Shown here piece after piece: positions 29,301 through 38,539 of a stretch of 64,000 nucleotides of DNA (the stretch's first letter is position 1; every line of letters begins with the position of its first letter). The notes below the pieces were generated by a model. It did not search any database and was not told the DNA's origin. It saw nothing but the letters and a program-made list of their open reading frames with translations. The position numbers and the translations under genes were made by a program. The stretch is from Lutibacter sp. GTDB lineage: Bacteria > Bacteroidota > Bacteroidia > Flavobacteriales > Flavobacteriaceae. Where the stretch lies: NCBI RefSeq assembly GCF_030692605.1, contig NZ_JAUYUD010000010.1, positions 1 through 64,000 of the forward strand, given 5' to 3'.

Positions 29301-31628
29301 TTAGCTTATAATTTTAAGCTTGGCAAACTGTAATAATAGTTTTTTATTACCTACAGAGGTAAACAGTATTTCCGCTTTTTGGTTAGGTCCACTACCTTCC
29401 AAACTAACAACTGTTCCATATCCAAATTTAGCATGTTCTACCACATTCCCTACACAAATATTATGGTCGGGTAAATCCGAATTTAACCCATTTTGGGGCA
29501 GAACTTTTTTTAAATTTTTAGGTGGCGTAAAATTCACTTTAGGCTCAATTTTGGATTTAATTGGTGTTCTATCTAACGGTTTTTTAAATCGAATCATATT
29601 TTTTGGAACGGTGCCAAAAATATCTTCATTTAAAAATTTATTTTGAACTGGAGCCACAAATCTTACCGTTAAATTTTCGACAAATTGTTCATCTATTTCA
29701 TCCAAAAAACGGCTTGGTTCGCAATCAACTAATTTACCCCAACGGTACCTCATTTGGGCGTGTGTTAAGTATGCTTGCTTTTCTGCTCTAGTTAAAGCCA
29801 CATAAAATAAACGACGTTCTTCTTCCAGTTCATTTCTAGTGCTCATTGCCATTGCCGAAGGAAAAAGGTTTTCCTCTAAACCAACAATATAAACATATGG
29901 AAATTCTAGTCCTTTCGCCAAATGAATGGTCATTAAAGAAACTCTTGGCTTGTCATCTTTTGTAATTACATCCGAGCTTGTTTCTAGTGCCGCTGTTTCT
30001 AAAAAAACGGCGAGTGAATCTGGTTCACCTTTTTCTTTTTGCTCCTCTGTAAAATTCTTAGCTTTATTTAGTATTTCTTGAATATTTTCAACTCTACTGA
30101 CTCCTTCAGGAGTCCCGTCTTGTTCTAAATCTGCAATAAAACGAACTTGTTTAATAACAAATTCTGCAACTTCAAAAGCATTTTTAGTTTGAGCTTCAAT
30201 TTGAAAATGTTGAATCATGGTAACAAAATTCATCAATTTGGTTTTAATCCCAGAATTTACACCGACATCAAACTGATTTAAATCTAGTAATATTTCAAAA
30301 ATTGATTTTTTATGCTGATTTGCTACCACCACCAATTTGTCAATAGTTGAAGCCCCAATTCCTCTTGCAGGATAATTGATTATCCGTTTTAAGGCCTCTT
30401 CATCATTTGGGTTTATGAGTATTCTTAAATATGCGACAATATCTTTAATCTCTTTACGCTGATAAAAAGAAATTCCCCCATAAATAATATAATCGATATC
30501 CTTTTCTCTTAAAGCATCTTCTAAGGCTCGTGATTGTGCGTTGGTTCGGTATAAAATTGCAAAATCAGAATTTTTAAGTTGATCATTCATTTTATTTTCA
30601 AAAATTGAACTTGCAACAAACCTGCCTTCCGTTACTTCATTTACAGTTTGCTTTATTTTTACTTTTGAGCCATCACTATTTTCAGTCCAAATTTCTTTAT
30701 CCAATTTGGTTTTATTTTTAGCAATCACACTATTTGCCGCTTGTACAATATTATTTGTAGAGCGGTAATTTTGTTCTAACTTAAATATCTGAACATTATC
30801 ATAATCGCGCTGAAAATTCAAAATATTTTTAATGTTGGCTCCTCTAAACGCATAAATACTTTGAGAATCATCTCCTACCACACAGATATTTTGAAACCGA
30901 TCAGCCAACGCTTTTACAATTAAATATTGAGAATGATTGGTATCTTGATACTCGTCAACCAAAATATATCTAAAACGATTCTGGTATTTTGCCAAAACAG
31001 CTGGAAAACGAGTTAGTAATTCATTGGTTCTTAGTAATAAATCATCAAAATCCATTGCTCCAGATCTAAAACAGCGATTTACGTATTCTTGATATATTTC
31101 ACCAATTTTTGGTCGTTGTGCCATTTTATCGGCTTCAATTAACTCAGGATTAGCATAATAGGCTCTAACTGTAATTAAACTATTTTTAAAAGCAGAAATG
31201 CGACCTAAAACTTGTTTCGGTTTATACAACTCCTTATCTAATTGCATTTCTTTAATAATGGAAGTAATTAGTTTAACTGCATCTTGGGTATCGTAAATTG
31301 TAAAGTTTTGCGGAAAACCGAGATGCTCTCCTTCAGACCGTAAAATACGAGCAAAAATGGAGTGAAACGTTCCCATCCATAAATTTTTAGCTTCTGATAT
31401 TCCAACAACGCTAGCAATCCTATTTTTCATTTCCCGTGCCGCTTTATTGGTAAAAGTCAATGCTAAAATATTAAAAGCATCAACCTTTTCACTCATTAAA
31501 TGAGCAATCCGATACATTAATACCCTTGTTTTTCCAGATCCTGCACCCGCAATAATTATCATGGGCCCATTTTTATGTAAAACAGCAGCTTTTTGAGATT
31601 CGTTAAGATTGTTAAGGTAATTATTCAA
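29301..31628 (-). CDS. uvrD: UvrD/PcrA-type ATP-dependent DNA helicase
   Basis: This 775-residue superfamily 1A helicase unwinds 3'-tailed DNA in repair and replication. The motifs are Q motif LNESQKAAV, Walker A GAGSGKTR (about residues 28-35), motif II DEYQDTN, motif III GDDSQSIYAFRGA, motif IV-V region with EQNYRST and TIHLAKGLEF, and motif VI VALTRAEKQAYL. The C-terminal about 60 residues (VVEHAKFGYGTVVSLEGSG) form the Tudor-like RNA-polymerase-binding domain seen in PcrA/UvrD. It is complete. A well-spaced promoter lies upstream. Confidence 0.94.
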   Translation of the reverse strand: MNNYLNNLNESQKAAVLHKNGPMIIIAGAGSGKTRVLMYRIAHLMSEKVDAFNILALTFTNKAAREMKNRIASVVGISEAKNLWMGTFHSIFARILRSEGEHLGFPQNFTIYDTQDAVKLITSIIKEMQLDKELYKPKQVLGRISAFKNSLITVRAYYANPELIEADKMAQRPKIGEIYQEYVNRCFRSGAMDFDDLLLRTNELLTRFPAVLAKYQNRFRYILVDEYQDTNHSQYLIVKALADRFQNICVVGDDSQSIYAFRGANIKNILNFQRDYDNVQIFKLEQNYRSTNNIVQAANSVIAKNKTKLDKEIWTENSDGSKVKIKQTVNEVTEGRFVASSIFENKMNDQLKNSDFAILYRTNAQSRALEDALREKDIDYIIYGGISFYQRKEIKDIVAYLRILINPNDEEALKRIINYPARGIGASTIDKLVVVANQHKKSIFEILLDLNQFDVGVNSGIKTKLMNFVTMIQHFQIEAQTKNAFEVAEFVIKQVRFIADLEQDGTPEGVSRVENIQEILNKAKNFTEEQKEKGEPDSLAVFLETAALETSSDVITKDDKPRVSLMTIHLAKGLEFPYVYIVGLEENLFPSAMAMSTRNELEEERRLFYVALTRAEKQAYLTHAQMRYRWGKLVDCEPSRFLDEIDEQFVENLTVRFVAPVQNKFLNEDIFGTVPKNMIRFKKPLDRTPIKSKIEPKVNFTPPKNLKKVLPQNGLNSDLPDHNICVGNVVEHAKFGYGTVVSLEGSGPNQKAEILFTSVGNKKLLLQFAKLKIIS

Positions 31629-31646
31629 AAGAAATATTTAGAGTTC

Positions 31647-31678
31647 AAAAATACTATTCCCTTTTTAGTTGAACAATA
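31647..31678 (-). promoter_or_regulatory. Promoter of the UvrD-type helicase gene
   Basis: On the minus strand a TTG (31676-31678) is followed after 20 bases by TATTTTTG (31647-31654). Both the boxes and the spacing fit the Bacteroidota housekeeping sigma factor consensus TTG-N17-23-TAnnTTTG. The start codon lies 18 bases further on. Confidence 0.65.
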
Positions 31679-31702
31679 AAAGTTATTGACAATGGTAATT
31701 TC

Positions 31703-32923
31703 TCATGCTTTTTTAGTATGCAAGAATAGAGTGCTAAAAACACCAAGAATTCCTAAAACAATTACAAAACTAAAAATAAACAAAAAGAAGTTATATTTTT
31801 CAATTGGCTGAAAACCACATAAGTATAAAAATCCTTGTAAAAATAATATAACTTCTGTAAAAAGTACCCCAATCAAAAATAAAACTATTCCAACCCTTGA
31901 AAGCACTGTTGAAAATGATATTTTTTTTAATTGAGCTAAAATTAAAAATAAAAAAACACTCATAAAAGCTAACGTAAATAAATGCAAATAACCAATAATG
32001 AAAAATGTCTTTAATAATATACTTTTTTCAATGAAATACGGAAAAGAGGATAAAATTTGACTTCCTATTTTTAAACTGTAAGCGACTATCACAAAAATCA
32101 GTAATAATTTTGAAATAAAATTCCAATTTAATTTGGAGTGAACATTGCTTATTATTTTTAATAAAAACAACAAGGAGATTAGCTGAAGAATGGATGAAAT
32201 AAATCCGATAACATAGAAAAATGAAGATACATTACTCCATAAAACAGATAAAAAATAGGCAGGTATACAAGCACTATTTAAATAAATAAAAAACAGCTTT
32301 TTGTATTTTTCAGAAATGTTAATATTTTGACTTTCAAAAATTTTAAATAACAATCCGAATAGTGCAAAAACAAAAAAACCATTATATAAAAAATGTAAAT
32401 AAAAATATATGGTATTGTAATATAAATCTGTTTTTCCTTGAGAAATAATTACGTATACTAAAAACCACGTTGCCAAACTTGAAAGCAAGTAATAATAAAT
32501 TCCATATTGAATTAATTTACTTGAAGTCCCAATTATAGTCATGTCTTTTAATATTCTGAAAGACAATACATAAGATGTTATTCCGAAAACTGCCAATAAA
32601 ATTATAGAAAATGTTTTATAACCACTTGTTGGAAAACTAATAAGCATCAAAGTAACAACTATAAGTATTATGATTAAGGTTATTTTATAGGTATTATTTA
32701 ATTTATTACTTGGAACAAAAAAATGAATAATGGCCCCAATAGTTGCCAAATATCCCCAACCCAAAAAGGCAACATGAGAATGGCCTTGAACTAAATGATT
32801 GTACCGACCAATTTGAAAAGGAAATGCAAAATTAAAGCGTATTAACAAACCTGTAATTCCAGATAATAAAAATAATAGAATTGCAATAATGAATAATTGT
32901 TTTGAAATAAAATTTTGTAACAT
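31703..32923 (-). CDS. Multi-span membrane protein resembling heme-copper oxidase subunit I
   Basis: The 406-residue protein has about 11-12 hydrophobic segments spread over its length and no soluble domain. The clearest motif is near residues 42-58, NHLVQGHSHVAFLGWGYLAT. His-rich motifs of this type (HxH near the start of TM2) occur in NorB/cbb3-like subunit I proteins as a low-spin heme ligand. Further histidines appear in HFFVP and YFYLHFLYNGFF, as in that fold. The full set of metal ligands of an active oxidase is not evident to me. It is probably a degenerate or novel member. It stands alone between uvrD and the FadL-like gene. Confidence 0.5.
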   Translation of the reverse strand: MLQNFISKQLFIIAILLFLLSGITGLLIRFNFAFPFQIGRYNHLVQGHSHVAFLGWGYLATIGAIIHFFVPSNKLNNTYKITLIIILIVVTLMLISFPTSGYKTFSIILLAVFGITSYVLSFRILKDMTIIGTSSKLIQYGIYYYLLSSLATWFLVYVIISQGKTDLYYNTIYFYLHFLYNGFFVFALFGLLFKIFESQNINISEKYKKLFFIYLNSACIPAYFLSVLWSNVSSFFYVIGFISSILQLISLLFLLKIISNVHSKLNWNFISKLLLIFVIVAYSLKIGSQILSSFPYFIEKSILLKTFFIIGYLHLFTLAFMSVFLFLILAQLKKISFSTVLSRVGIVLFLIGVLFTEVILFLQGFLYLCGFQPIEKYNFFLFIFSFVIVLGILGVFSTLFLHTKKA

Positions 32924-32982
32924 TCTTGATTTTTAAGGTTACAAATTAACAAGAAAATAAAATAGATAGGTGTAATTTTTAT

Positions 32983-33010
32983 AAAAAAAACGGCTTCTAT
33001 TGAAGCCGTT
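32983..33010 (-). terminator. Terminator after the FadL-like gene
   Basis: aacggcttc pairs with gaagccgtt around a four-base loop and on the minus strand is followed by a run of eight T residues. It lies 22 bases past the stop codon. Confidence 0.9.
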
Positions 33011-33031
33011 CATATTTGATACTTTAAAAAA

Positions 33032-34372
33032 TTATTTAGTAAAGGTATAAGTTACTCCTAACATAATCATATCTGTTGTCATTTCATAACCAACTTTAGT
33101 TCCTGGAATTGCACCATAAGGATTAGATGCAGAAGCCATTCTAGGATCCATAATTTTACCTTCTGTTTTTCCATCACTTGCGCCATGGTGATAAACACCA
33201 TTTAATGTAAAGTTTTCGGTTAATGGATGACTAAATCCAAATTGGAATGCATTTTTAATGACTGCTGTAGCGGGAGTTGAGAAAAAGGCTAATTCTTCAT
33301 CAATTGGATTGCTACTGTATGTATAACCTATTCTTAAAGGAAGTTTAGAAAATCCTTTATATTGTAAACCTAATGATAGTATTTGAACATTTTTCCATCC
33401 AAAACCTTTTACTGAACCTGTTGGATTCCATCCTTTTTCTTCAAAACCAGCAGTATTTTCGTAATCTACTTGTCTAAAATCTGCAGCAAAATCAATAATT
33501 TCATTTGAATAACCAAAACCTACAGAAATAATAGCTGGATAATCCATATTAAAAGCATTCTCAGTTGTAGCATTATTTAAATGAGTATTAGTGAATTCTA
33601 GATCACTGAATTTTTGAGCAGTTTTATAAGAAGCACCTAATTTTATTCCACCTTTTGAATGATAAAATACTCCAAATTGTGCACCATACCCTATCGCAGA
33701 TGCCTTGTCACTTATTCCATAACCAGCTGCATTTGGACTAGCTGTTGGATTTGGAGCTAATTCTAATGCACCATAATTAATGGTAGGTTGTACCCCAATA
33801 GAAAAAGATTCAGAAACTTCATAAGCCCAAGTTAATCCTACTTGCAATAACATATAATCTGATTCTAAAAGACCAAATCCCATTGCTTGTTGTGGGTAAT
33901 TAATTGGGTTTGAGTTTATTGTAGGGTTAAAACTTGGACTCATTGGATTATTTGCTTCTTCTGGAAAAGTAACTCCAAAACCACTAATACCAAAAGCAGA
34001 TGCTCCAAAAGTGTGTTTGCTTCCTTCTTTACCCCAAACCATTGCCAATGCAGGCATAGGTGAAACTCCTCTATCATCTTTAGTAACTCCAGATACCGCA
34101 GGCGCTCCTGGTCCTAACATATTTGCAGGTAAACTTGAGCTCAATTCTGGTGAAGAAAAGAAAGCTCCAATGTTAAAGTCAATTATTTTGCTGTCGAATA
34201 CCGATAACGCTGCAGGATTCCATTGAATTGCACCGCTAATATTTAATGGTTGTGCCGTAGAAGCTCCCCCCATAGACATGTTAACAGCTCCAACGCCTTG
34301 CATAATATGCCCTGCTTGGGCAAAAGTTGCAGTTGTAAAAAGTACTGCTACAAATTTTAATAAATTTCTCAT
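33032..34372 (-). CDS. OmpP1/FadL-family outer-membrane transport protein
   Basis: The 446-residue protein has a signal peptide (cleaved near FAQA, about residue 20), then GHIMQGVGAVNMSMGGASTA, the FadL-type hatch region that precedes the barrel. The ending TTDMIMLGVTYTFTK is a typical terminal beta strand. FadL proteins admit long-chain fatty acids or other hydrophobic compounds across the outer membrane. A perfect 16-base palindrome 39 bases upstream of the start suggests control by a dimeric repressor. It is monocistronic with a strong terminator. Confidence 0.86.
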   Translation of the reverse strand: MRNLLKFVAVLFTTATFAQAGHIMQGVGAVNMSMGGASTAQPLNISGAIQWNPAALSVFDSKIIDFNIGAFFSSPELSSSLPANMLGPGAPAVSGVTKDDRGVSPMPALAMVWGKEGSKHTFGASAFGISGFGVTFPEEANNPMSPSFNPTINSNPINYPQQAMGFGLLESDYMLLQVGLTWAYEVSESFSIGVQPTINYGALELAPNPTASPNAAGYGISDKASAIGYGAQFGVFYHSKGGIKLGASYKTAQKFSDLEFTNTHLNNATTENAFNMDYPAIISVGFGYSNEIIDFAADFRQVDYENTAGFEEKGWNPTGSVKGFGWKNVQILSLGLQYKGFSKLPLRIGYTYSSNPIDEELAFFSTPATAVIKNAFQFGFSHPLTENFTLNGVYHHGASDGKTEGKIMDPRMASASNPYGAIPGTKVGYEMTTDMIMLGVTYTFTK

Positions 34373-34410
34373 AATTATTAGTTCAATTTAAATTAATGTT
34401 TTTATTACTT

Positions 34411-34426
34411 TGTAACAATTGTTACA
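34411..34426. promoter_or_regulatory. Perfect palindrome upstream of the FadL-like gene (candidate operator)
   Basis: TGTAACAATTGTTACA is a perfect 16-base palindrome ending 39 bases from the FadL-like start codon. It has the size of a site for a TetR/GntR-type dimer. A second, shorter dyad (tgataaatatca) lies at 34492-34503. Confidence 0.55.
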
Positions 34427-34535
34427 TATTGATTATCAATATGTTATATTTATTACATAGCAAAAATAACAGGTTTAAAACATTAAATAACTGATAAATA
34501 TCATCGTTCATAGTGTTTTTTTAATTTCAAGTAAT

Positions 34536-34543
34536 TAACTTTG
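34536..34543 (+). promoter_or_regulatory. Candidate -7 box for the 34561 gene
   Basis: TAACTTTG fits TAnnTTTG and lies 17 bases before the ATG, which implies a very short 5' leader. Confidence 0.5.
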
Positions 34544-34560
34544 GATTTTAATTTAAAATC

Positions 34561-35082
34561 ATGAATTTACAATTATTTTTTGATATCATTTCATATACGA
34601 TCCCATCAGTTATTACGGGAACCGTAGCTTATTATTTTTTTCTAACACATGTTAAAAGTGAACAGAATAGGCATCGATTTTTATTATTAAAAGAAAATCA
34701 AAAAGATGCACTACCTATAAGACTTCAAGCTTATGAGCGAATGGCATTATTTTTAGAACGAATGAATCTTTCTAACCTTTTAGTGAGAATAACTTCTGTA
34801 AATAACGATAAACAAGCGTATGTAGTAAGTATTATAAACACTATTGAACAAGAATTTGAGCACAACTTGTCACAACAGATATATATGACCGATCAATGTT
34901 GGAGTGTAATAGTAGCATCAAAAAATGCAACCATACATAGTATCAAAAAAACTGCTGAAAACGAAAAGATTATTACCGCTCAAGATTTACGTGAAGAAAT
35001 TTTAAGAAATAGTTTAAATTCAATTTCTCCAGTACAGCATTCATTAACTTTTATTAAAAGTGAGGTAGCTTCTATATTTTAA
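34561..35082 (+). CDS. Conserved flavobacterial membrane-anchored protein of unknown function
   Basis: The 173-residue protein has one N-terminal membrane segment (about 8-28, FDIISYTIPSVITGTVAYYFF) and a helical, charged cytoplasmic part with ALPIRLQAYERMALFLERM and EQEFEHNLSQQIYM. I recall this pattern from uncharacterised flavobacterial proteins, but I cannot give a function. It stands alone, with its own promoter box and a terminator shared with the convergent BtuB-like gene. Confidence 0.75.
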   Translation: MNLQLFFDIISYTIPSVITGTVAYYFFLTHVKSEQNRHRFLLLKENQKDALPIRLQAYERMALFLERMNLSNLLVRITSVNNDKQAYVVSIINTIEQEFEHNLSQQIYMTDQCWSVIVASKNATIHSIKKTAENEKIITAQDLREEILRNSLNSISPVQHSLTFIKSEVASIF

Positions 35083-35113
35083 AGTGATTCCTGTTAAAAT
35101 CAGGAATCACTTT
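35081..35113. terminator. Bidirectional terminator between the 34561 gene and the BtuB-like gene
   Basis: A 13-base-pair stem, aaagtgattcctg with caggaatcacttt, around a seven-base loop lies between convergent genes. Confidence 0.88.
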
Positions 35114-35121
35114 ATATTGCA

Positions 35122-37029
35122 TTAAAACTTAAAATCTAAACCAATTTTAAAATTTCTCCCTTTTGTAGTATAACCTATGGTTTCTACATAACCGTTATTA
35201 AATATATTATTTATTTGTGCAAAAACCAATATTTTATTTTTTATAATGGAATAACTTCCATAAAAATCAACCAAATTATAGGCCGCTAATTCAATATTTG
35301 AACCTGTTCCCCATTGATCAAAGTAAGTTCTTTGCGAAATATTCTTAAAATTCAAAGACAAGTACGTGTTTTTTAAAACTGTTGTTTCAACCATAGCTGT
35401 AAATTTGTTTTTAGGAATATAATCAAAATCAGCACTTTTGTTGGTGTAAGTATATCCAAGTTTAAAATTTACATCTTTTATTACATCAATTTTTAATTCA
35501 CTCTCAATTCCTTTAGCATTTATTGTTTTGTTAGCATTTTGATACGTTATATAATCGGGTAAAATAATGGCATTGCTTATTTCTCTATAAAAGAACACGG
35601 TATTTAATTCAATTTCTTTTTTAATTGAATAAATAAAACCAGCTTCAAAGGCACTATCTTCTTCAGGTTTTAAATCTAAATTTCCGTATTGAGAAAATAA
35701 TTGATACGTACTAGGCGCAATAAAAGCAGTACTATAAGAAGTTATTAAACGTAAATTATTTGAAAAATTATAAGACGGATTTACATTGTAAACTAAATGA
35801 TTTCCATACTCACTATGCAAATTTAACCGAACACCCGAATTTATATTAAATCCTGAAGTGGAATTGTAAACCACCGTAAAATAAGGATCAATCGTATTAT
35901 AATTTGCTACACTTTCATCAATATTGCCATACGGACTACTAGTTTTATTGTTTTGATCTTGAAAATTTACACCTGTAATTAATTGAAATTTTTCAGAGAA
36001 TTTATAATCATTTACTACATCCGCATACAAACTTTCTCCTTCATATTCAAAATGATCTACCCCATTTGTCCAAGCATTAAAACTATCAAATGTTCTTTCA
36101 TTTTTATTAAAAGATGCTACTAGTTTTAAGTTTCCCTTGTTGTATTTAAAGTTTGAAGTTAGTCCAAATCTATTTTGAGTGTTTTTACCTTTGTTTATAT
36201 CTGAATCTGTAAAAGCACCTCCATCATAATCATACACATCTTTATCATAATTATTGAATAAGGTTACACTCCAATTGTTTGAAAAATTATAGCCCATTCT
36301 TACATAGCTATTAATTGGTTGAAACTTATCGTTTTCAAATTTTATAGCGCTTTTTTCATCACTTGCTTCTGAAAGTCCATTAATATTTGAAGCATTTACA
36401 GATACCAAATAGTTAAACTTTTTTAAACTTCCATTCAACGCTATATTTTGATTGAAATCCAATAAATTTATAGAATTCTCTTTTTGAGAATTATTAGTTC
36501 CTGCAGAAACCTGATAATGTAATGAAATTGATTTTTTTTCTGACTCTTTTAGTTTAATATTTATTACCCCTGTAGCGGCCCCAGAACCATATAAAGTGCT
36601 TGCTGCACCATTCATAATTTCAATTGATTCAATTTGAGAAATGGTGAGTAAACGCAAATCAAATTCATTGTTAATGCCTGAAGGGTCGCTTAGTGGAACG
36701 CCATCAATAAGAACCAATGTTTGGTAACCTCTACCTCCTCTTACAAAGGCACTTTTGTTTTTCCCAGCTGAGCTATTATTTCCATTAATTTGAATTCCGG
36801 CTAAGTTATCCAACACATCAGCAACGGTTTTACCTTGTAAATTAACTAAATCCTCTGCTTTAATTTGGTAAATAACTTTACCTATTTTTTCCTTTTCAAT
36901 GGCAAATTTTGTTGCTACTAGTACAACTTCTTTTAATTCTTCTACTTTTTCAGTTTTTTCTTGAGCTTTTAAAGTACTTACTATTAAAAACATACAAATA
37001 ACACTAACATAAAATGATCTTTTTTTCAT
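35122..37029 (-). CDS. btuB: BtuB-like TonB-dependent receptor (cobalamin uptake)
   Basis: The 635-residue receptor has a signal peptide ending LKAQ (residue 22), a plug domain at about 30-140 (EVVLVATK, then GKTVADVLDNLAGIQING and ESIEIMNGAASTLYGSGAATGVINI) and a 22-strand barrel ending in NFKIGLDFKF. Length is that of BtuB/FepA-type receptors without the extra CarboxypepD_reg domain. The cobalamin riboswitch in its leader identifies B12 or a related corrinoid as the regulating ligand, and therefore the likely cargo. The divergent neighbour is a BtuF-like binding protein. BtuC/BtuD are not in this window. Confidence 0.88.
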   Translation of the reverse strand: MKKRSFYVSVICMFLIVSTLKAQEKTEKVEELKEVVLVATKFAIEKEKIGKVIYQIKAEDLVNLQGKTVADVLDNLAGIQINGNNSSAGKNKSAFVRGGRGYQTLVLIDGVPLSDPSGINNEFDLRLLTISQIESIEIMNGAASTLYGSGAATGVINIKLKESEKKSISLHYQVSAGTNNSQKENSINLLDFNQNIALNGSLKKFNYLVSVNASNINGLSEASDEKSAIKFENDKFQPINSYVRMGYNFSNNWSVTLFNNYDKDVYDYDGGAFTDSDINKGKNTQNRFGLTSNFKYNKGNLKLVASFNKNERTFDSFNAWTNGVDHFEYEGESLYADVVNDYKFSEKFQLITGVNFQDQNNKTSSPYGNIDESVANYNTIDPYFTVVYNSTSGFNINSGVRLNLHSEYGNHLVYNVNPSYNFSNNLRLITSYSTAFIAPSTYQLFSQYGNLDLKPEEDSAFEAGFIYSIKKEIELNTVFFYREISNAIILPDYITYQNANKTINAKGIESELKIDVIKDVNFKLGYTYTNKSADFDYIPKNKFTAMVETTVLKNTYLSLNFKNISQRTYFDQWGTGSNIELAAYNLVDFYGSYSIIKNKILVFAQINNIFNNGYVETIGYTTKGRNFKIGLDFKF

Positions 37030-37092
37030 TTTTGAATTGATTTAAATTAATAAATTAAATCAGGTAAATTTTTCAAGTATAGAAAACCATAC

Positions 37093-37317
37093 TCAAACCT
37101 TTCGCCCGAAAGTTTGAACTATTTTGATTGTGGCAGGTCTCCTGGCTTGCGTATTGTTATTTACCTTCCCATTCACATTGAACAGTGGTTTAAAGTGTAA
37201 TAACAACCATCGAAATAAATCGACAAAGCATACAGTTGCGGGAACAGCGTTGGAATTTAACCAACTTCCCTTTTCACTCTTGCATACTGAAGTATACGCG
37301 AGAACCATAATCTGGCG
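37093..37317 (-). promoter_or_regulatory. Cobalamin riboswitch in the BtuB-like leader
   Basis: Read on the minus strand the leader contains the B12-box region gccaggagacctgcc (37132-37146), the upstream core with ttcccgcaactgta (about 37230-37244) and gggaag elements, and paired outer arms beginning at gcgccag. Downstream, a hairpin (37093-37115, caaac-cttt with aaa-gtttg around cgcccg) may be the switch that hides the translation start or forms a terminator. Its exact mechanism is unclear, since no strong U run follows. Adenosyl- or other cobalamins should lower btuB expression. Confidence 0.93.
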
Positions 37318-37325
37318 CAAAATTA
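37318..37325 (-). promoter_or_regulatory. Promoter -7 box for the riboswitch transcript
   Basis: TAATTTTG on the minus strand matches TAnnTTTG and abuts the first paired region of the riboswitch, so transcription would start right at the aptamer. Confidence 0.55.
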
Positions 37326-37376
37326 ATTAATTCAGACTAATTAGTATCATTTATTTCTATTAAATTTCTAAAATAG

Positions 37377-37384
37377 TACATTTG
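37377..37384 (+). promoter_or_regulatory. Promoter -7 box for the BtuF-like gene
   Basis: TACATTTG matches TAnnTTTG and lies 15 bases before the ATG at 37400, leaving a leader of fewer than about ten bases. The gene is therefore outside the riboswitch. Confidence 0.6.
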
Positions 37385-37399
37385 CACAAAAAATAATTT

Positions 37400-38539
37400 A
37401 TGCGCTCTTATAGTATAATTTGTATTGTGTTAATATTAAGTAGCATAGCTCAATCATCATGCAATGATATTACAAATTCAAAGAAAAAAGAAGAAGTAGT
37501 TGGAGTTAAAACCCAACTAAAATATGCCAAAGGTTTTGAAATAATTACCTACAAAAATTACAAATTACTTCGTATAAAGGCGCCATATCAAAATGCAACT
37601 GAAACATTCGAGTATGTTTTAACTACCAACAAAACTAAAACTAATTCTGAACTAAATACCATTCAAATTCCTGTAAAAAAATTGGTGGTAACTAGTACAA
37701 CGCATATACCGATGTTAGAATTATTAGAAAGCGAATCCAAATTAATTGGGTATCCAAATACCGATTATATTTCGTCTGAAAAAACAAGAAAATTAATTGA
37801 AAGTGGAACAATTACTAATTTAGGCAATGAAGAACAAATAAATACAGAGTTGTTGATTAACCTACATCCTGAAGTTGTAATAGGTTTCTCTTTATCAAGT
37901 AATAATAAAATGTTCGAAAACATTCAACAATTAGGAATTCCAGTACTGCTAAACGGCGATTGGTTGGAAGAAAGTCCGCTGGGAAGAGCTGAATGGATTA
38001 AATTTTTTGGTGTTTTGTTTGATAAAGAAAAAGAAGCAGATCGTATTTTTAATAAAATTGAAAAAAATTATGCTGAAGCAGCGTCTCTTGCTAAAAAAGC
38101 AACTACAAAACCTACCGTAATTTCTGGAGGTTTGTTTAAAGATATATGGAATTTACCTGCAGGAGATAGCTTTGAAGCCCAATTTTTGAACGATGCCCAA
38201 ACCAATTATTTATGGAAAAATTCTAAAGGAAAAGGAAGCCTTACCTTAAATATTGAAAATGTGTTTGAAAAAGGCCAACAAGCAGAAATTTGGATTTCTC
38301 CTAGTTACTTTACAACCCTCAGTGAAATGGAACAAAGCAATGCAATTTATAAAGAATTTAAAGCCTTTAAAATAAAAGAAGTTTATTCGTTTGTTAAAAA
38401 GAAGGGTGCAACAGGTGGAGTTATTTATTTTGAACTAGCTCCTACCCGACCAGATTTGGTGCTAAAAGACCTTATTAAAATTGCACATCCTGAATTGTTA
38501 AAAAACTATGAATTAACTTTTTATGAAAGATTGAAGTAA
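37400..38539 (+). CDS. BtuF-like periplasmic binding lipoprotein (ABC transporter substrate binder)
   Basis: The 379-residue protein has an N-terminal export signal with a Cys at residue 20 (AQSSC), a slightly atypical lipobox. The body is a class III periplasmic-binding fold (Peripla_BP_2) with VVTSTTHIPMLELLESESKLIGYP near residue 100, LINLHPEVVIGF, and the long connecting helix after LGRAEWIKFFGVLF. Family members bind cobalamin or iron-siderophore complexes. Its divergent neighbour under a B12 riboswitch makes corrinoid the likely ligand. No permease or ATPase follows in the window. Confidence 0.85.
   Translation: MRSYSIICIVLILSSIAQSSCNDITNSKKKEEVVGVKTQLKYAKGFEIITYKNYKLLRIKAPYQNATETFEYVLTTNKTKTNSELNTIQIPVKKLVVTSTTHIPMLELLESESKLIGYPNTDYISSEKTRKLIESGTITNLGNEEQINTELLINLHPEVVIGFSLSSNNKMFENIQQLGIPVLLNGDWLEESPLGRAEWIKFFGVLFDKEKEADRIFNKIEKNYAEAASLAKKATTKPTVISGGLFKDIWNLPAGDSFEAQFLNDAQTNYLWKNSKGKGSLTLNIENVFEKGQQAEIWISPSYFTTLSEMEQSNAIYKEFKAFKIKEVYSFVKKKGATGGVIYFELAPTRPDLVLKDLIKIAHPELLKNYELTFYERLK

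Noticed and set aside
37093-37330. Short open frames across the btuB leader on both strands
   Set aside because: The region is a cobalamin riboswitch with its conserved boxes; the frames are accidental.
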